Source: Perilla frutescens (taxonomy: Eukaryota > Streptophyta > Magnoliopsida > Lamiales > Lamiaceae). Taken from it: a stretch of 64,000 nt of DNA. The stretch lies in NCBI GenBank assembly GCA_026008535.1, contig BRKX01000011.1:22142001-22206000 (forward strand), read 5' to 3'. Under the pieces are notes generated by a model, which was not told where the DNA came from, did not search any database, and saw only the letters and a list, made by a program, of their open reading frames with translations. The translations under genes and the position numbers were made by a program. Below, in pieces: positions 1 through 11,870 of this stretch; the first letter of the stretch is position 1; every line of letters begins with the position of its first letter.

Positions 1-1212
1 CGAATTGTAGAAGCAAGAAAAGGAGATAAAGTTTATCCTCCGCAATGTTCTAGGTGTTTACCATAACTGCACACCTCCCCACCCCCACCCCAAACCCTAG
101 CAAAAAAAAGGAGAAAAACAGAACATAGAGAGAGAAGAAAAAATCAACCCAGCATACACACGCCAGCTAAATGCTAGCACTGAACCAAATATAGAATCAC
201 CAAAACTGACGGGCAGAGGCAGGAATGAGTAGCTGCACGAATTCATTATTAAACTTGAAGTTTCCCTGTGTGATGCATCATGTTTATGGTTCCCATTGAA
301 GATCTTGTTATGAGGTTTATACAAAACAAAACAAACAAAAAATAGGCACAAAACAGTAATCAATCTCAACACCTCAATTCGAATCCGAGAAAACCCAACA
401 ATCCCAATTCAACCCAAACCAAGAAGTCAAGAACAACACTCACCGCAATCAAGAACTGATTTTTATCAACGGTGTTAAACAAATTCAACCTCAACCAATG
501 CCCTCGCAAAAGGGTATCCAAAATTATCACTCTTTCAGCACAACAAGAAACACAAACCGAGGAAATCAACCTCAATCAATCCCCTTGCAAAAGGGTATCC
601 AAAAGTATCACTCTCTTAACTTGATTGTGAAATGATTTCACTCTACCTTCAGAGCAGATAGCAATCCAGGCGAACTGTAGAAACAAGGAAAGGAGATAAA
701 GTTTATCCTCCGCAATGTTCTAGGTGTTTACCATGACTGCACACCTCCCCACCCCCACCCCAAACCCCAGCAAAAAAAAGGAGAAAAACAGAACATAGAG
801 AGAAAGAAGAAAAAATCAACCCAGCATACACACGCCAGCTAAATGCTAGCACTGAACCAAATATAGAATCATCAAAACTGACGGCCAGAGGCAGTAATGA
901 GTAGCAGCACGAATTCAATTTTCAACTTGAAGTTTCCCTGTGTGATGCATCATGTTTATGGTTCCCATTGAAGATCTTGTTATGAGGTTTATACAAAACA
1001 AAACAAACAAAAAAGAGGCACAAAACCAATAATCAATCTCAACACCTCAATTCGAATCCGAGAAAACCCAACAATCCCAATTCAACCCAAACCAAGAAGT
1101 TAAGAACAACACTCCCCGCAATCAAGAACTGATTTTTATCAACGGTGTTGAACGAATTCACCCTCAACCAATGCCCTCGAAAAAGGGTATCCAAAATTAT
1201 CACTCTTCCAGA
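1..1212. repeat. Large imperfect tandem duplication, period about 670 bp
   Basis: The segment from position 1 to about 540 recurs at 671-1212 with scattered substitutions and small indels; both copies share the C-rich tract near 76-103/746-773, the inverted-gene-like leader text and the ends near 540/1212. A shorter internal duplication (about 478-535 against 560-615) lies between them. Read on the minus strand, each copy looks like intron sequence: pyrimidine tracts lead to a splice-acceptor-like site just before the unit start. In the right copy that site keeps CAG (near 671-680), while in the left copy the same place reads CAA. The duplication continues off the window, so its full extent is unknown. 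Confidence 0.8.
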
Positions 1213-1537
1213 AGAAAAGTTGCTTAGAAGTAAATGAGTGAAGAAAAATTGACTACGGATTTAGACAGACCTCAGAATCGGAGTAATTGGTAGAGGATTC
1301 TGATCCACCACCCATTTCACTGGATGTAGTGTCTACGAGATCCCGATCACCACCTAATCCGTACAAATACCTAACACTAACGCACGAAATAGCTCAACCA
1401 AAAATCAAGCCCCAAATCATAACTATCCAAGAAAAAGAGAAAAATCCTAAACCATTCAGAATAATTTAATTTTCATGTTTCGCAAAAAAAATTGACGCTT
1501 CACAGAATTAGTAAAAAATGAATAGAAATATTTATAC

Positions 1538-1567
1538 CTCGTCATCATAGCTAGGGTTTCTAAACAT
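1538..1567 (-). other. Possible first coding exon of an unidentified minus-strand gene
   Basis: On the minus strand an ATG at 1567 opens ten codons (reading MFRNPSYDDE) followed directly by a GAG|GT donor at 1538/1537. It is preceded by a CT-rich leader (minus strand, about 1960-1570) typical of plant 5' UTRs, including an AAACCCTAG-type text overlapping the start. A second stretch at about 1325-1265 (minus) reads as a plausible Ser/Gly-rich exon ending in a GAG|GT donor, but I could not join it to this exon in phase. No protein family is recognised, and the rest of any such gene would lie to the left of the window. Inference only. Confidence 0.25.
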
Positions 1568-1629
1568 TCTAGATCGCCGATTGGAGTGCAAAAGAGGGAG
1601 AGGGTGACCCAGAGAGACAGATCTACTGA

Positions 1630-1960
1630 AGGCGAGGAAGATGGAGTGAGAGAGATGGATTTGATGGGCCGTTGCCGGATCTAGAGTCTCTGTCGAGGGA
1701 AAATCTTCACCGGTCGCCGTTGGAGTGAGAACGTGAGAGAGAAGATAGGAACGAGATAGAGAGGGAGCGAGAGAGATGGATTTGAAGAATCATAGTCGGA
1801 TCTGGAGTCTCTATCCCCGGAAATTCTTTACCGGTCGCCGTATTTGAAGAGAGAGCATGAGAGAGAGAAAATAGAAAAGAGATAGAGAGAGCGGGGAGAG
1901 ATCTGGTGGCTCGTCGCCGGATCTGGATTCGCCGGTCGCCGAATGGGAGTGAGAGAGGGA
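1630..1960. repeat. GA-rich degenerate tandem repeat, about 100-120 bp units
   Basis: Three related units each contain a GA-rich run, a 'gagatggatttga'-like or 'gagatctggtgg'-like block, a 'ggatctggagtctct'-like block and the motif CCGGTCGCCG (near 1710, 1830 and 1930). On the minus strand it forms the pyrimidine-rich leader in front of the possible exon at 1567. Such repeats are common in plant 5' leaders; nothing here shows a specific function. Confidence 0.6.
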
Positions 1961-2009
1961 GGAGAATGAAACAGAGTATGAAACAGAGTAAAAAAATAGA
2001 GATTTTACA

Positions 2010-2465
2010 GTAATAAAAGTAAATTTAATAATTACTAATAATTTATTTTAACAAATTGATTATCTAATAACCAAGTTTTTCTTCATTATACAAATCGCGG
2101 AACCGATATAATTACTTATATTAATTTTTAAATTTTTATTGAAATAAAAAAAATTAAAATAAATATAATAATGGTTATCTTATATATTTCTAACTAAAAT
2201 TTGATTTTTTTTCGTAAAATTAAATTTTATTAAAATTTAATAATTAATGATAATTTATTTTAAAAAAATTTACTTCATTAGACCTTTTTCGACATCAATA
2301 TAATTACTTATATTAATTTTTAAATTTTTATTGGAATCAAAATTGTAAAATAAAATATAGTATGGTTATCTTATATAGATTTAACTAAAATTATATATTT
2401 TTTAGTAAGATTAAATTTTAATAAAATTTAAAAATTACTAATAATTTATTTTGACTATTTCGTTA
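2010..2465. repeat. AT-rich tandem repeat, about 190-bp unit
   Basis: The block starting 'ataattacttatattaat' occurs near 2109 and again near 2299, each followed by the same order of AT-rich words ending in 'aataatttatttt'; a partial third unit precedes at about 2020. No coding potential and no terminal structure were seen. Confidence 0.6.
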
Positions 2466-2489
2466 CAGGTAATCTATCTAAATGAAAAT

Positions 2490-3190
2490 TGAAAATTTAT
2501 TGACTGACCGTATTCAAGCCGTACTCCGACCGCACTTTGACCTCACACACCTTTTCACGGAATGAGAACAAAATTGTGTCATCATCGCTCAGGGTGTTAT
2601 GAGTTATTAGCTCGTCTATTCCTAGTGGTAGATCAATGAAAATTTGTTGACTGACCGTAATCTGTCCGTACTCCTACCGTACTTTGGCCGCACATACCTC
2701 TTTCAAGAATGACAATGCAATTGTGCCACGACCAACGTATCGGTCGTTCACGACCATATACACGATTGTTCCATCATCATTCATATCAAGATTTAATCGA
2801 AGGTTGTCCACCATGCATTGGCCGTACTCCGACCGCAATTTGGCCTCACCCACCTTTTCATGGAATGACAATAAATTGTGTCATCATCGCTCGATGTTAT
2901 GAGTTATTAGCTCGTGTGTTCCTATGTATTTACAATTTATTTAAATTTGTTATATTTAATTTTTAATTTGAACAATTATCATATTAATGTAGTTAATGTA
3001 ATAAAATAAAGATTGACTGTAATCTGTCCGTACTCCGGCCGTACTTTGGCCGCACACACCTCTTTCAAGAATGACAATGTAATTGTGCCACGACCAACGC
3101 ATTGGCCGTACTTCGACTGACCGTACTGAAGTCGTACTCCGACCATACTTTGGCCTGACATAATTTTTTAAAGAATAACAATGCAATCAT
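2490..3190. repeat. Degenerate direct repeats around a CCGTACTCCGACCG core
   Basis: At least five imperfect copies of a unit containing 'gtactccgaccg', 'ctttggcc' or 'ctttgacct', 'cacaccttttca' or 'cacacctctttcaagaatgaca' and 'gtgccacgaccaacg' occur near 2515, 2665, 2825, 3025 and 3130, separated by AT-rich spacers. The spacing is irregular (roughly 110-190 bp). Open frames here only follow the repeat and match no family I know. It may be a decayed minisatellite or transposon interior. Confidence 0.6.
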
Positions 3191-3199
3191 GCCATCATC

Positions 3200-3340
3200 A
3201 CTCGTGTGTGTGTGTGTGTGTCTATGTGTGTGTTTATTTATTTTTACAAATTTACTATGTATTTATAATTTATTTAAATTTGTTATATTTAATTTTTAAT
3301 TTGAACAATTACCATAATATATTAATAAAGATTTGGTAGA

Positions 3341-3398
<58 letters not shown>

Positions 3399-3403
3399 AA
3401 GTA
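3200..3403. repeat. Microsatellites: (GT)n, then compound (AT)n(GT)n(GA)n
   Basis: A (GT)n run lies at about 3204-3222, and a compound tract at about 3340-3399 passes from (AT)n through (GT)n to (GA)n without interruption. These are simple sequence repeats with no further structure. Confidence 0.95.
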
Positions 3404-4463
3404 ATAATTAGATAGCCGTCACTTTTGGGGGATTGATTTTATGTTGATTTGATATAAATGAGTTGTCACATCATAAATGAATAAAATATTTCATAAAATT
3501 TGTCTTTTTCCTAATTTATTTTTTATTTATTTTTAATACCTATTTTCTCTTTTTAATTTCCCAATGTGCCACTTGGCACAATCTCAACCCTTAAAGGTAT
3601 TACCCTTAAGGGTGCGGTAGCCTCTACCGTCCGAGCAAATCGAAATCATCGCTTCGAGCACACTGCATACCTAAATAGTAGATCTTTCCTATATAAAGAA
3701 AGAAATTTCGAATTCAAACAACTCTGCTACCTCTTTCCCAACTCAAGAAAGAGAGAAGAAAAAAAAAAGGGAATCAAACATAGATAGGTTTTTGGTAACT
3801 TTATGCCAACAAACATCATGCACATCTTACACTCAAGGATGGCCCTTAAAAAGCATGTATAGATAAGCACATAATGTTGCATTAAAAAAAAAGTGATAAT
3901 CAATATGGACCCATATATAATTATGAGTATATATTTTGATAAAATACATCAGGTAATACTCAAATTAAGGTCACATCTTAAACATAAAAATAAATAAAAA
4001 ATTACCTTGTGATCTAAATAGGGCAATATCAAATTCAGATCATTGCATGAAGCAAACACAAACACACAATAAACTTCAACAACATTCCAAAGCGGTGGAG
4101 ACCATCACCTAAAAGTGAGACATCACAAATTATAGAGTATTCGAGACCCACCACTCTCCCCATTCCCCAACTCAAAAAAAAAAACATCAATGGATGTAAA
4201 TGGACTGCAACAACAATAGATCATCAAAGTTTGTAATATGATTTGTAAACTCATTGATGGCTGAGAATTAGGAAAAATAGTCTACAACAGTAACAGATCA
4301 GGAAGACCTCGAATTACAGCAGCGAGCACATTAGACGCATCATGCATTCTTCTCTCTAGCTGCCATTACAATAATATCATTTCATATTTTGTTTAACTAA
4401 TTGTTGGGATGCAGGTAATGTAGGAGGAACTTCCGGACCATAGGATTGATCAATGGTTGCTTC
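3404..4463. other. Intergenic sequence and 3' region of the endosulfine gene
   Basis: No coding exon was found. The part nearest 4463 must include the 3' UTR of the minus-strand endosulfine gene. A moderately complex stretch at 3560-3790 ('cttaaaggtattacccttaagggt' region, split here by a short palindrome) could be a transposon remnant but has no recognisable ends. Confidence 0.5.
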
Positions 4464-5767
4464 TCATTCATTCGTACCCGCATCTTCCGATGGTGGTGTA
4501 TGTCCGTCATCTGCACACAGATACAAGATTTAGTTAACCACCTCCACGAGCAACTACAATCCTTAGGCAATTCCAAAGAGAGAGCCACTTCTTGAGGAAA
4601 GCAAAATTATGGTTCAAATTTCAGCATCCTCCCATAGCATTAATATTTCTTGAACATAACTTGTTCCAGCCTCTGAGAAATTTTTGGCAAAGTAAATTGA
4701 ACTGAAAAAAGTGTTTTAAGGAATCTAAACGAATCATGCATACCTTCACCTTCTGATGGTGCATAGGGAGATTTGCGGTAACGTGTCTGCTGCTGTGTAG
4801 GCTAGAGCAACAAATATGGATAAGGAGAATATGTCATGACAGAGGCTAAAGAGATAATACATCAAATGCCCAACCAAATCTTCATTAATATGAGACCGGG
4901 TATTATAACAACTATTATTTACCGCAGTTTGCTACTTAATAACAGTAAAATATCAAAGGTATCGCTTTTTTCAATCATAGGTGCAGGGAATGCAATACAA
5001 CTCTTTCATTCACTTTTATAGATCAATTCAACAATCGAAATGGTCCGTACATCATTAATTTTAATGCAATCTCAGTTGGCATCAAAAAATTAATCATTAA
5101 TGATTGCTTGCCATAGCCCATAGATATTAGCAAGCAGAAACTAACATGGTTGAGAAGCCATAAAAACTCCAAAAATCTCATTAGATGCATGTATACTTCC
5201 TGTGAATGTAATAAAGTGCATAAAAAAAGTACATCTCGTCACCTGTAACTTTGGCCGGAGAGCCTCAAGTGGTCCTTTGGGCTTTGCTACACCTTGCTGT
5301 AATCATAAAACATTGGCAATCACCGACTAGATTTACATATCAAGTTCCACTATCACAAGTTTAAAAAGGGCATAAATGGTGCAAATACCAAAAGTGAGTA
5401 CCTTTCCCAAGGCCCAATCAGCAGAGTCGAAATAGGCTCGTTCATGATCCTGACATCAAATAGGGTTTTGGAAAGAAGCATCAGGGTAAAGGACAAAACG
5501 CATGGAAGATTGGAAGGAAGTCATCAATACCTTAGAAATTAGTGGTGGTTTCCTGGGCATCATTCCTCCATATTTCTTCTTGACAACTGCCTCCTGCAAA
5601 AAGGAACACATGATGAACCTATTACAACATGGACATGGAACGCAAGTATACAATAAGCAAAAGGAGCATGATCTGGCAACAACCTCCTGCGCTGCTGTTG
5701 GCGGGGACTTATCAGCATCCTCCATAACAACTTTGGCTTGTTCTTTGACTTCTTCAGTGCTTGACAT
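4464..5767 (-). CDS. Endosulfine/ARPP-19 family protein (PP2A-B55 inhibitor type)
   Basis: Six coding exons on the minus strand: 5767-5684, 5593-5531, 5449-5402, 5296-5243, 4801-4744 and 4510-4464. All introns are GT-AG, the phases agree, and the 354-nt CDS encodes 117 residues, the usual size for a plant endosulfine. Exon 1 gives the acidic N-terminus (MSSTEEVKEQ...). Exon 2 gives the basic KKKYGGMMPRKPPLISK block. Exon 3 gives DHERAYFDSADWALGK, which contains the family signature FDSADW (Ser58). Exon 4 gives the PKGPLEALRPKLQ block. The last two exons give a Ser/Pro-rich tail. In animals and yeast the serine of this motif is phosphorylated by Greatwall/Rim15, turning the protein into an inhibitor of PP2A-B55; the same role in plants is inferred from conservation. 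The protein is small, soluble and without a signal peptide. Identity is near certain; the cellular role in this species is inferred. Confidence 0.93.
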
Positions 5768-6627
5768 ATTATTGCCACAACACCGTACGAAGAACACAGC
5801 ACTATATAGAATCACCAATTTCAGAATTCTTTCAAGACATAATGGAACAACTTATTTTAGAGATAACTGACTACTCGAGATAGAAAAAAACAAGATTTTC
5901 ACTTTTTTGACTACTCTTGCAAGAAAAACACAAGAAGGCATACAATATGCATCACATTTGTGACACCAATTTATCACAATATCTTAGATTTTTATGCACA
6001 TAATCCAAGGATGGTAGAAGTTAGATGAATCCAGACATTTAATTTGACCTATGCTACAATAATATACATTCACACTGAATCTTGCTGGCATAGTCAAGTA
6101 AGACTCAGATTTAGCTACAGATAACAAGAAATTTACACAAGTTCAGCAATCAAATTACCCCAATGTTCATGAATCACGAGTGCATAATCCCGATAAATGA
6201 TAAAAGATAAACCAAAACTATTATGTTTCAAAAAACAGTAGTCCAACCGCAGAGTATCAAAATCATCCAAACGAAAAAATAAATAATTAATCAAGCTACA
6301 ACTTCAACTCAACTATCTGATCCAAAAAAAAAAAACCGTCAAATAAATTCACAAATTTCAAAAAAATTCTGTATCCATTTCATTTCATCTCATCAGCCTA
6401 GATCCTGAGAGATCTCAAAATAAATAGTTAAAATAATTCCAGTTTCCAAACGAACCTAATTGAAATACAAAGATGCGACAAAAACTTATCAGGCGATCAA
6501 GAGCATTAAAAAATAAAACAATAATACACAGCAATAAATTAAGATCGTCGATCGATGCAGTTAAAAGCTTGGAATTCCAAGCAGATTAAAATAGAATGAA
6601 AATAAGGAATTGACGAAATGGAGTTAC

Positions 6628-6725
6628 CAAAAGGAACTAAATCAAATCGCCTTCCACTTTAGATCGATCTTGTGAGTGCGTGTAAGTTTCTAATAAGAGA
6701 CTGTTCGTGAGCAGTATATAGATGA
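6628..6725 (-). promoter_or_regulatory. Putative TATA box and 5' UTR exon of the endosulfine gene
   Basis: On the minus strand a TATATA element lies at about 6722-6713 (forward 'gcagtatatagatg'). About 30 bp downstream begins a leader that reaches a good donor, TTTTG|GTAACT, at 6628/6627. The first coding exon starts at 5767, so a 5' UTR intron of roughly 0.8 kb is likely, with its acceptor somewhere between 5900 and 5770. The transcription start is inferred, not seen. Confidence 0.5.
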
Positions 6726-8065
6726 ATGAATAATAATACACGAAGGAATAAAGAAAAGATACTGAAATTCCTTTCATACCCTGCTTATCCAGAAGAACAA
6801 CTTTTTTTTTTTTTAATTTCTTTTTTAACATTTCCTTCATTCATAATTTTTTTCCCCTCGATACAAATTTGAACAAGACCACATGTATTTGGATACAAGT
6901 TAGGGCGTACAATTTAATTTATTATAGATTTTGTTTTATTAATTTATTAAATTATCATCAGATTTTGAATAGTTAAAGAAATCGCTCCCAATCTGAATGC
7001 TCTTTTATAGTATGTACGTTTTTGTTTTTATGAATGTACCTGCTGTGGAGAATATTTGCATATTTGTGCTGTGGTCTTTTTTAAAATAAAAATGATATAA
7101 ATATCTAATATATTTAAATATGTCAATAATAATTTAAAAATCACTTCCCTTAGTTAACACAAGTTGTATGAAAAAATCTAAATTTAAATTTTCCTTACAA
7201 AATGAATGCCTTAATAAATATGTATAATCAATACTACTACATTTCTTTATTATTTAACACACGACTGTCTCTTGGAGCCCAAATTGTGTGATTGGGAAGT
7301 ACATTAAAAATTAAAATATACTTTGACATTATGAAGTGACAATTTAACCTGTGAAATGTAAATGCTAAAAGATATAATTTGTTAGTTCAGTAAAGATAAA
7401 GATATACAAAGCCAAATGTTATCATGTAAAATGATCGATATCTTTGGAGATGAGACTAGAGAAACGAGAAGAAAAAAAAAAACAAAGCTACCACCAGCAT
7501 TTGAGTGATTGAGAGAGAGAGAGAGAGAGATGCACAGGTTGTGCTTAGATTTAAACATAATAACTGATCTCGAACAACATAAACAACTCTACAACAATGC
7601 ATTACAAGAAGTAGCAATGGCTTGTACCGTAAATGGCTACTTATTTTGACAGTGAAAAGGAACAAAATTGGCTAAAATATCTGGACTTTGACAGTGAAAA
7701 AAGGAAAAATAACTACACAAAAATGATCTGTAAGGGAAAAGACGATATATATATCTAAGAGGGACGAACACGAAGATACAGAGTACATCGACAGACCATC
7801 CACACATCAACCTAGTATCCCTTAAGACACTCCAGGCCAAATATATCACACAATTTCTCAGACGATGGAAGAACATGGCAACATTGATCAAAGCAGCACC
7901 TTTTTAAAGAAACACAACTTGCTAACAACCCGATGATATGCTATATATACTTATGTGCTTCTCACTTCCTTAGCTGCGCTGCATTATGGTGTAGTATGCT
8001 TCCATCTCAAACATGATGATGATGATGATACCTACATTTTTTCCCTAAGTGAGAATATGATGAAA
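6726..8065. other. Intergenic AT-rich sequence and 3' UTR of the next gene
   Basis: No exon was found. A (GA)n run lies at about 7511-7530. The part near 8065 is probably the 3' UTR of the minus-strand At1g01500-like gene; its end cannot be fixed from sequence alone. Confidence 0.5.
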
Positions 8066-11000
8066 TTAGAAAAACCTCCTCCTGAAACCCCTAGTCGTGG
8101 CTTGATATGATCGCATGAGCAGGCCAACACCAATTCCAACACCAAGGCACATCCCCAGACCTATCCCCACACCAACCCTTACACCAGCATTAAACCACGA
8201 AAGCTGGCCATCTTCACCAGGATACATATCTTCAGAGTAATAGCTGTATGCAACTTTCCCATCCGACTCCTCATCATCCATATCAGCCGCCATTAACTGC
8301 AGAAAATCACCAATTAATATTGGAAACTCAAACGAAAAATTAACATTAGGACACTGAGGGTGAAATCTCTCTTGGCAAACACTTTGAAAAATGGGCTACC
8401 ATGTGAAGCATAGCAAACTGGATACATTAACCAAAGAAACAAGATATTTGATGAGTGGATAAACCTTTTTTCTCCTTGCCCTGCAGCATAATGAAACACA
8501 AGAATGGAGCAAACAGCCAAAAGTATTTTTAAACCCTTTCTGCATAAGACATTGATATGCTTCTGTTTAATTTCACAAGCTCCACCAACTAGTATTTCCA
8601 CTAGACATGTGATGCTTTCAGGAGATAATTACAGTACACCAGTCAAGGGTTTACAAGTTAGCTACAAATACAATTAGCCTACAGCAGACCAGATTGCTCA
8701 TGTTCCTTGCAAGCAAAATTTGTGGTCAGGCTCATGGAATCTCTGATGTCATAGTACCATCAACCATGTACATGAGAATGTATGAAAAATTCCCAATTGT
8801 CAATCAAAATTTTGATCAAATCACACATCGCAATATACTAGGCCTTCTCATTCTTTAAGGGGTTTATCTAAAAGATTTGCAATATAACTTCTTTAAGGGG
8901 TTTATCTAAAAGATTTGCAATATAACTGGGACAACAAGAATACGGTTCTGCATCTAGTTGCCTTACACGGATTATTTTTTAAAGTAGACTGCGTACCACA
9001 AATTCATTACTTCATTTCAGAAAATGCGAATTATCAACCAGAAAGTAATGGCACAAGCTTTTACTCAACCACTGTAACAGAAAAAAGACATGAAGAACAC
9101 AAAACTACAATTTACACAAGCTAGTTTACAACTGCAAGCAAGGTCAAACTGGACTCGAATTTTGTGAGAGGGAGGTCCTGAAGATGCCCATAGAGAATAA
9201 ATGCCATTTTTATTAGCAATGCTGAATATCAATTACTCATTAACTTGTTCATTCGCAGATCCTCAACCATACTGTTGATGGGAAGTAAAGCTACATAGTT
9301 TCTCAATCATTTGGAGGAACAGGGCATACACTAACAATTTTATATATAGCAGTTGTAGAGGGAGATGAACCCCAGTGCACGAATATTCACATCAACTGGA
9401 AGTCTGGAACTATACTAAAACTTTTATGTAAAAATAAACGAAATTCTAACAACTCTCCTTGACCAAGGTTCATTTACATGGCGGGATTGTTGCAACTAAC
9501 ACTCAGTTAATCTGAAGTTGAATTATGTGGTTAGCCAACCATGGTATTTTCCATAAATCAATTTGTTAGTATACATTGTTCTAGGTTATAACAATGCTAA
9601 AATAAAATGTTCATCAATACAGGGTCTTTACAATAGAATAAGTATTGGCTTGAAACATCTAACAGGCAACAGGAAATGTTCTAAAAGGTGCTGGTGACAG
9701 AACAGGGCCTCGCGGCCTAGACTAGATGGGTGGAGATGACTTGGGAAAAGCAAGGGTGGCCAAGGGATGCCACATGCCTCGATGGGGCTAAACTGGCTAA
9801 AACCAACCACCCCTTGGGCCTCTCAGAACAGCGGCCACATCAAAATACAAATCAGAATGACAGATATATGATGGGAAAATTATCATTAAGAAAACATCTT
9901 CAGTTTGGAGCTTCAAAAGAGTTGGACTTGCATATGTGCAGCAGGGCAGGTCAATTGTGTCTTATGCACATTCTTGACACTACCCTACTAATAAAGTTCT
10001 AGCACTGAAACTCAAGGGAAGTACCCAAGCATATTGATGAAAAGGTACAACTACTGGCAGCAAGCCTAAAGCCTCTTAGCTTTTTAGTTATATGATCATT
10101 TCACTGGGATGTTTACATATATTCTTCGGGGGGGGGGGGGGGGGGGGGGTGTTAAGGACTGATCTACTGGGTCATCAATTTGTGTCTTACTTTTCCTAAA
10201 TGTAGCGGCAACCAGAAATTTAGAAAAAAATTCTTATATATTAGTACTGAGTGAGTGTGGGGAATAGACAGAGTTCCCTTCGACATTGAACTATAATACT
10301 TGCACCGCTTATGAGAATAACTATACATGGAATAGCTAAAGAGAGAATATCTGCAAAGGAGGACAATGGATGGAAACAGGTGCCATTATCATGACATCAT
10401 AATTAAAACCAGCTGCACACTCAGACTAAAACCAAGCTTCATTTTTACGATGTACAAAACTTAAGTTACTTATGCAGAAAAAAGGGCAGCATCATCAGGA
10501 GCTGAATCAATAATTAATAACCTAACAGCATCACATATATCAAATTGCAGAATTCTAACTCTCCTCCTACTCATTCATATGATCGCCCGCTTCATTATTG
10601 GTTTTTCCTCTCTTGCTTTCCAAGTTGCTTCAGCTTCAGCCTAATTTATTTTCAACATTCGTTTGAATCACTGAATAAACGGAACCATCTTTCAGATATA
10701 GTAGCTCGTTGCATTATATATCATTAAGGGACGCACACTGGCACATTAATCTTAGCGTAAAGAACCAATCATCAGATGATAACAGATAAAAAGAAGAAAT
10801 TTATGAAGCGTAAATCCAAATTACCTGCAATTTTCGCTGTCTCGCCAATCCATTACACAAACTCTTCTGTTCCTTCCCCATCTCCTCGTCCTCGGGGATT
10901 GCATCAAGCATCATTCCTTGCCTCGCCTTCCTCCGCGGGCTAACCAACACCGTCTTCATCAAAATTACAGGAGTCCCAGAGCAACACCCGGCTATATAAA

Positions 11001-11508
11001 CCTCAATCGTCGGAGAGCATCCCCCTTTCCTCGGCTGCAGAAGCGCCGAGCTCTTATTTGTAATCGGCGTCGCGGCGTAGCACTCGATACTCCACCCCGA
11101 TTTCGAATCGTTATCCAACGCATTCTCATTGCTCCACGCATCAGCCCTCTCCAGAGAGCCGCACAGAATCAAATCCAAATCATCCCTCTCTTCGCACACC
11201 TCGAATTCCGCGGGGCCCGATACCTTGACGCTATCGGTGCTGACGTACGTCACCTCGGAAGAATCCTTGCTGACGCGATCGCGGCGGAGAGTGATGCAGA
11301 CGGCGTCGGAGGAGGGGATGCGCGCGCCGTTGATCTCCAGCGACACGCCGACCTCGCGCCGGAGGTGGCGGAGCTTCAGCTGGTCCGGGAGGTTTTCCAC
11401 CGCGCAGGGGGCGATCCGGACGTAGAAGAGGCGGATTTCCAAACATCCGCCGGTGAAACTCGGAGGCCTGTAAATTGATAGCTGCAAATCGTCCTCGTTT
11501 TTGTCCAT
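8066..11508 (-). CDS. At1g01500-like protein of unknown function
   Basis: Two coding exons on the minus strand: 11508-10825 (228 codons, ending CTGCAG-type K-L-Q before a GT donor) and 8296-8066 (76 codons plus stop), separated by a 2.5-kb GT-AG intron in phase 0; total 304 residues. The ATG at 11508 is preferred over an upstream in-frame ATG at 11541 because it gives the MDKN...LSIYRPPSF start that I recall for the family. Exon 1 encodes the long conserved body, including SVEVYIAGCC-like and VSPRRK...AIPEDEE segments. Exon 2 encodes YYSEDM, WFNAGVR (about 262-268), a 21-residue Gly/Val/Leu-rich segment (about 269-289) that could insert in a membrane, and a basic tail RGFRRRFF. Arabidopsis At1g01500 relatives share this layout. 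Database labels naming an erythronate-4-phosphate dehydrogenase are not supported by any dehydrogenase motif here. Function unknown. Confidence 0.88.
8851..8926. repeat. 38-bp tandem duplication in the At1g01500-like intron
   Basis: The block beginning 'ttctttaaggggtttatc' at 8851-8888 is followed immediately by an identical copy at 8889-8926. The perfect identity indicates a recent duplication. It lies in the large intron, so it probably has no coding effect. Confidence 0.93.
10128..10149. repeat. Run of 22 consecutive G residues
   Basis: An uninterrupted poly-G tract lies inside the large intron of the minus-strand gene, so the transcript would carry poly-C. Runs like this are prone to sequencing and assembly length error. 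Confidence 0.95.
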
Positions 11509-11806
11509 TCTCCAAAAAAAAAAGCCCTGAGCTTCGAACAATCTGATTGGGCTTTTTTTGGATTACGAATCACGATTTTTGTTCATGTAGTGGAATATTC
11601 AAATTGGGGATTTTTTTTTTATTTTTTATTTTTGGTTGTGGAATTTAGGGTTCATTTTCGAGATAGAGAAGAGAAAAAAAATGAAAAATAATAATGGGGG
11701 TGGAGAAAGGGGGAGACGAAGCTCAAGGACAAGTGGAGCGTGATGATCACACGCGTCGAGCGCGGGTCGGATCTGACAAAAATGCGGGAAAATCTAAACG
11801 CGCCCG

Positions 11807-11816
11807 CCCACGTGGG
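11807..11816. promoter_or_regulatory. G-box palindrome upstream of the At1g01500-like gene
   Basis: The perfect palindrome CCCACGTGGG contains the CACGTG G-box core bound by plant bZIP and bHLH factors. It lies about 300 bp upstream of the ATG at 11508, in a GC-rich promoter-like stretch (11700-11870). Binding is inferred from the motif alone. The same 10-mer occurs upstream of the WRKY gene. Confidence 0.45.
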
Positions 11817-11870
11817 ACCCATATTGTGGGGCTCTAATTTTTCCGGGTCCCCACCCGCCAATAATTTCAC

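Noticed and set aside
1538..1567. The MFRN start as a proteasome alpha subunit
   Set aside because: Only the first four residues recall that family; the following residues and nearby exon candidates do not match.
10918..11478. Plus-strand 186-codon open frame opposite the At1g01500-like exon
   Set aside because: It is an Arg/Pro-rich shadow produced by the GC-rich coding exon on the other strand and has no family resemblance.
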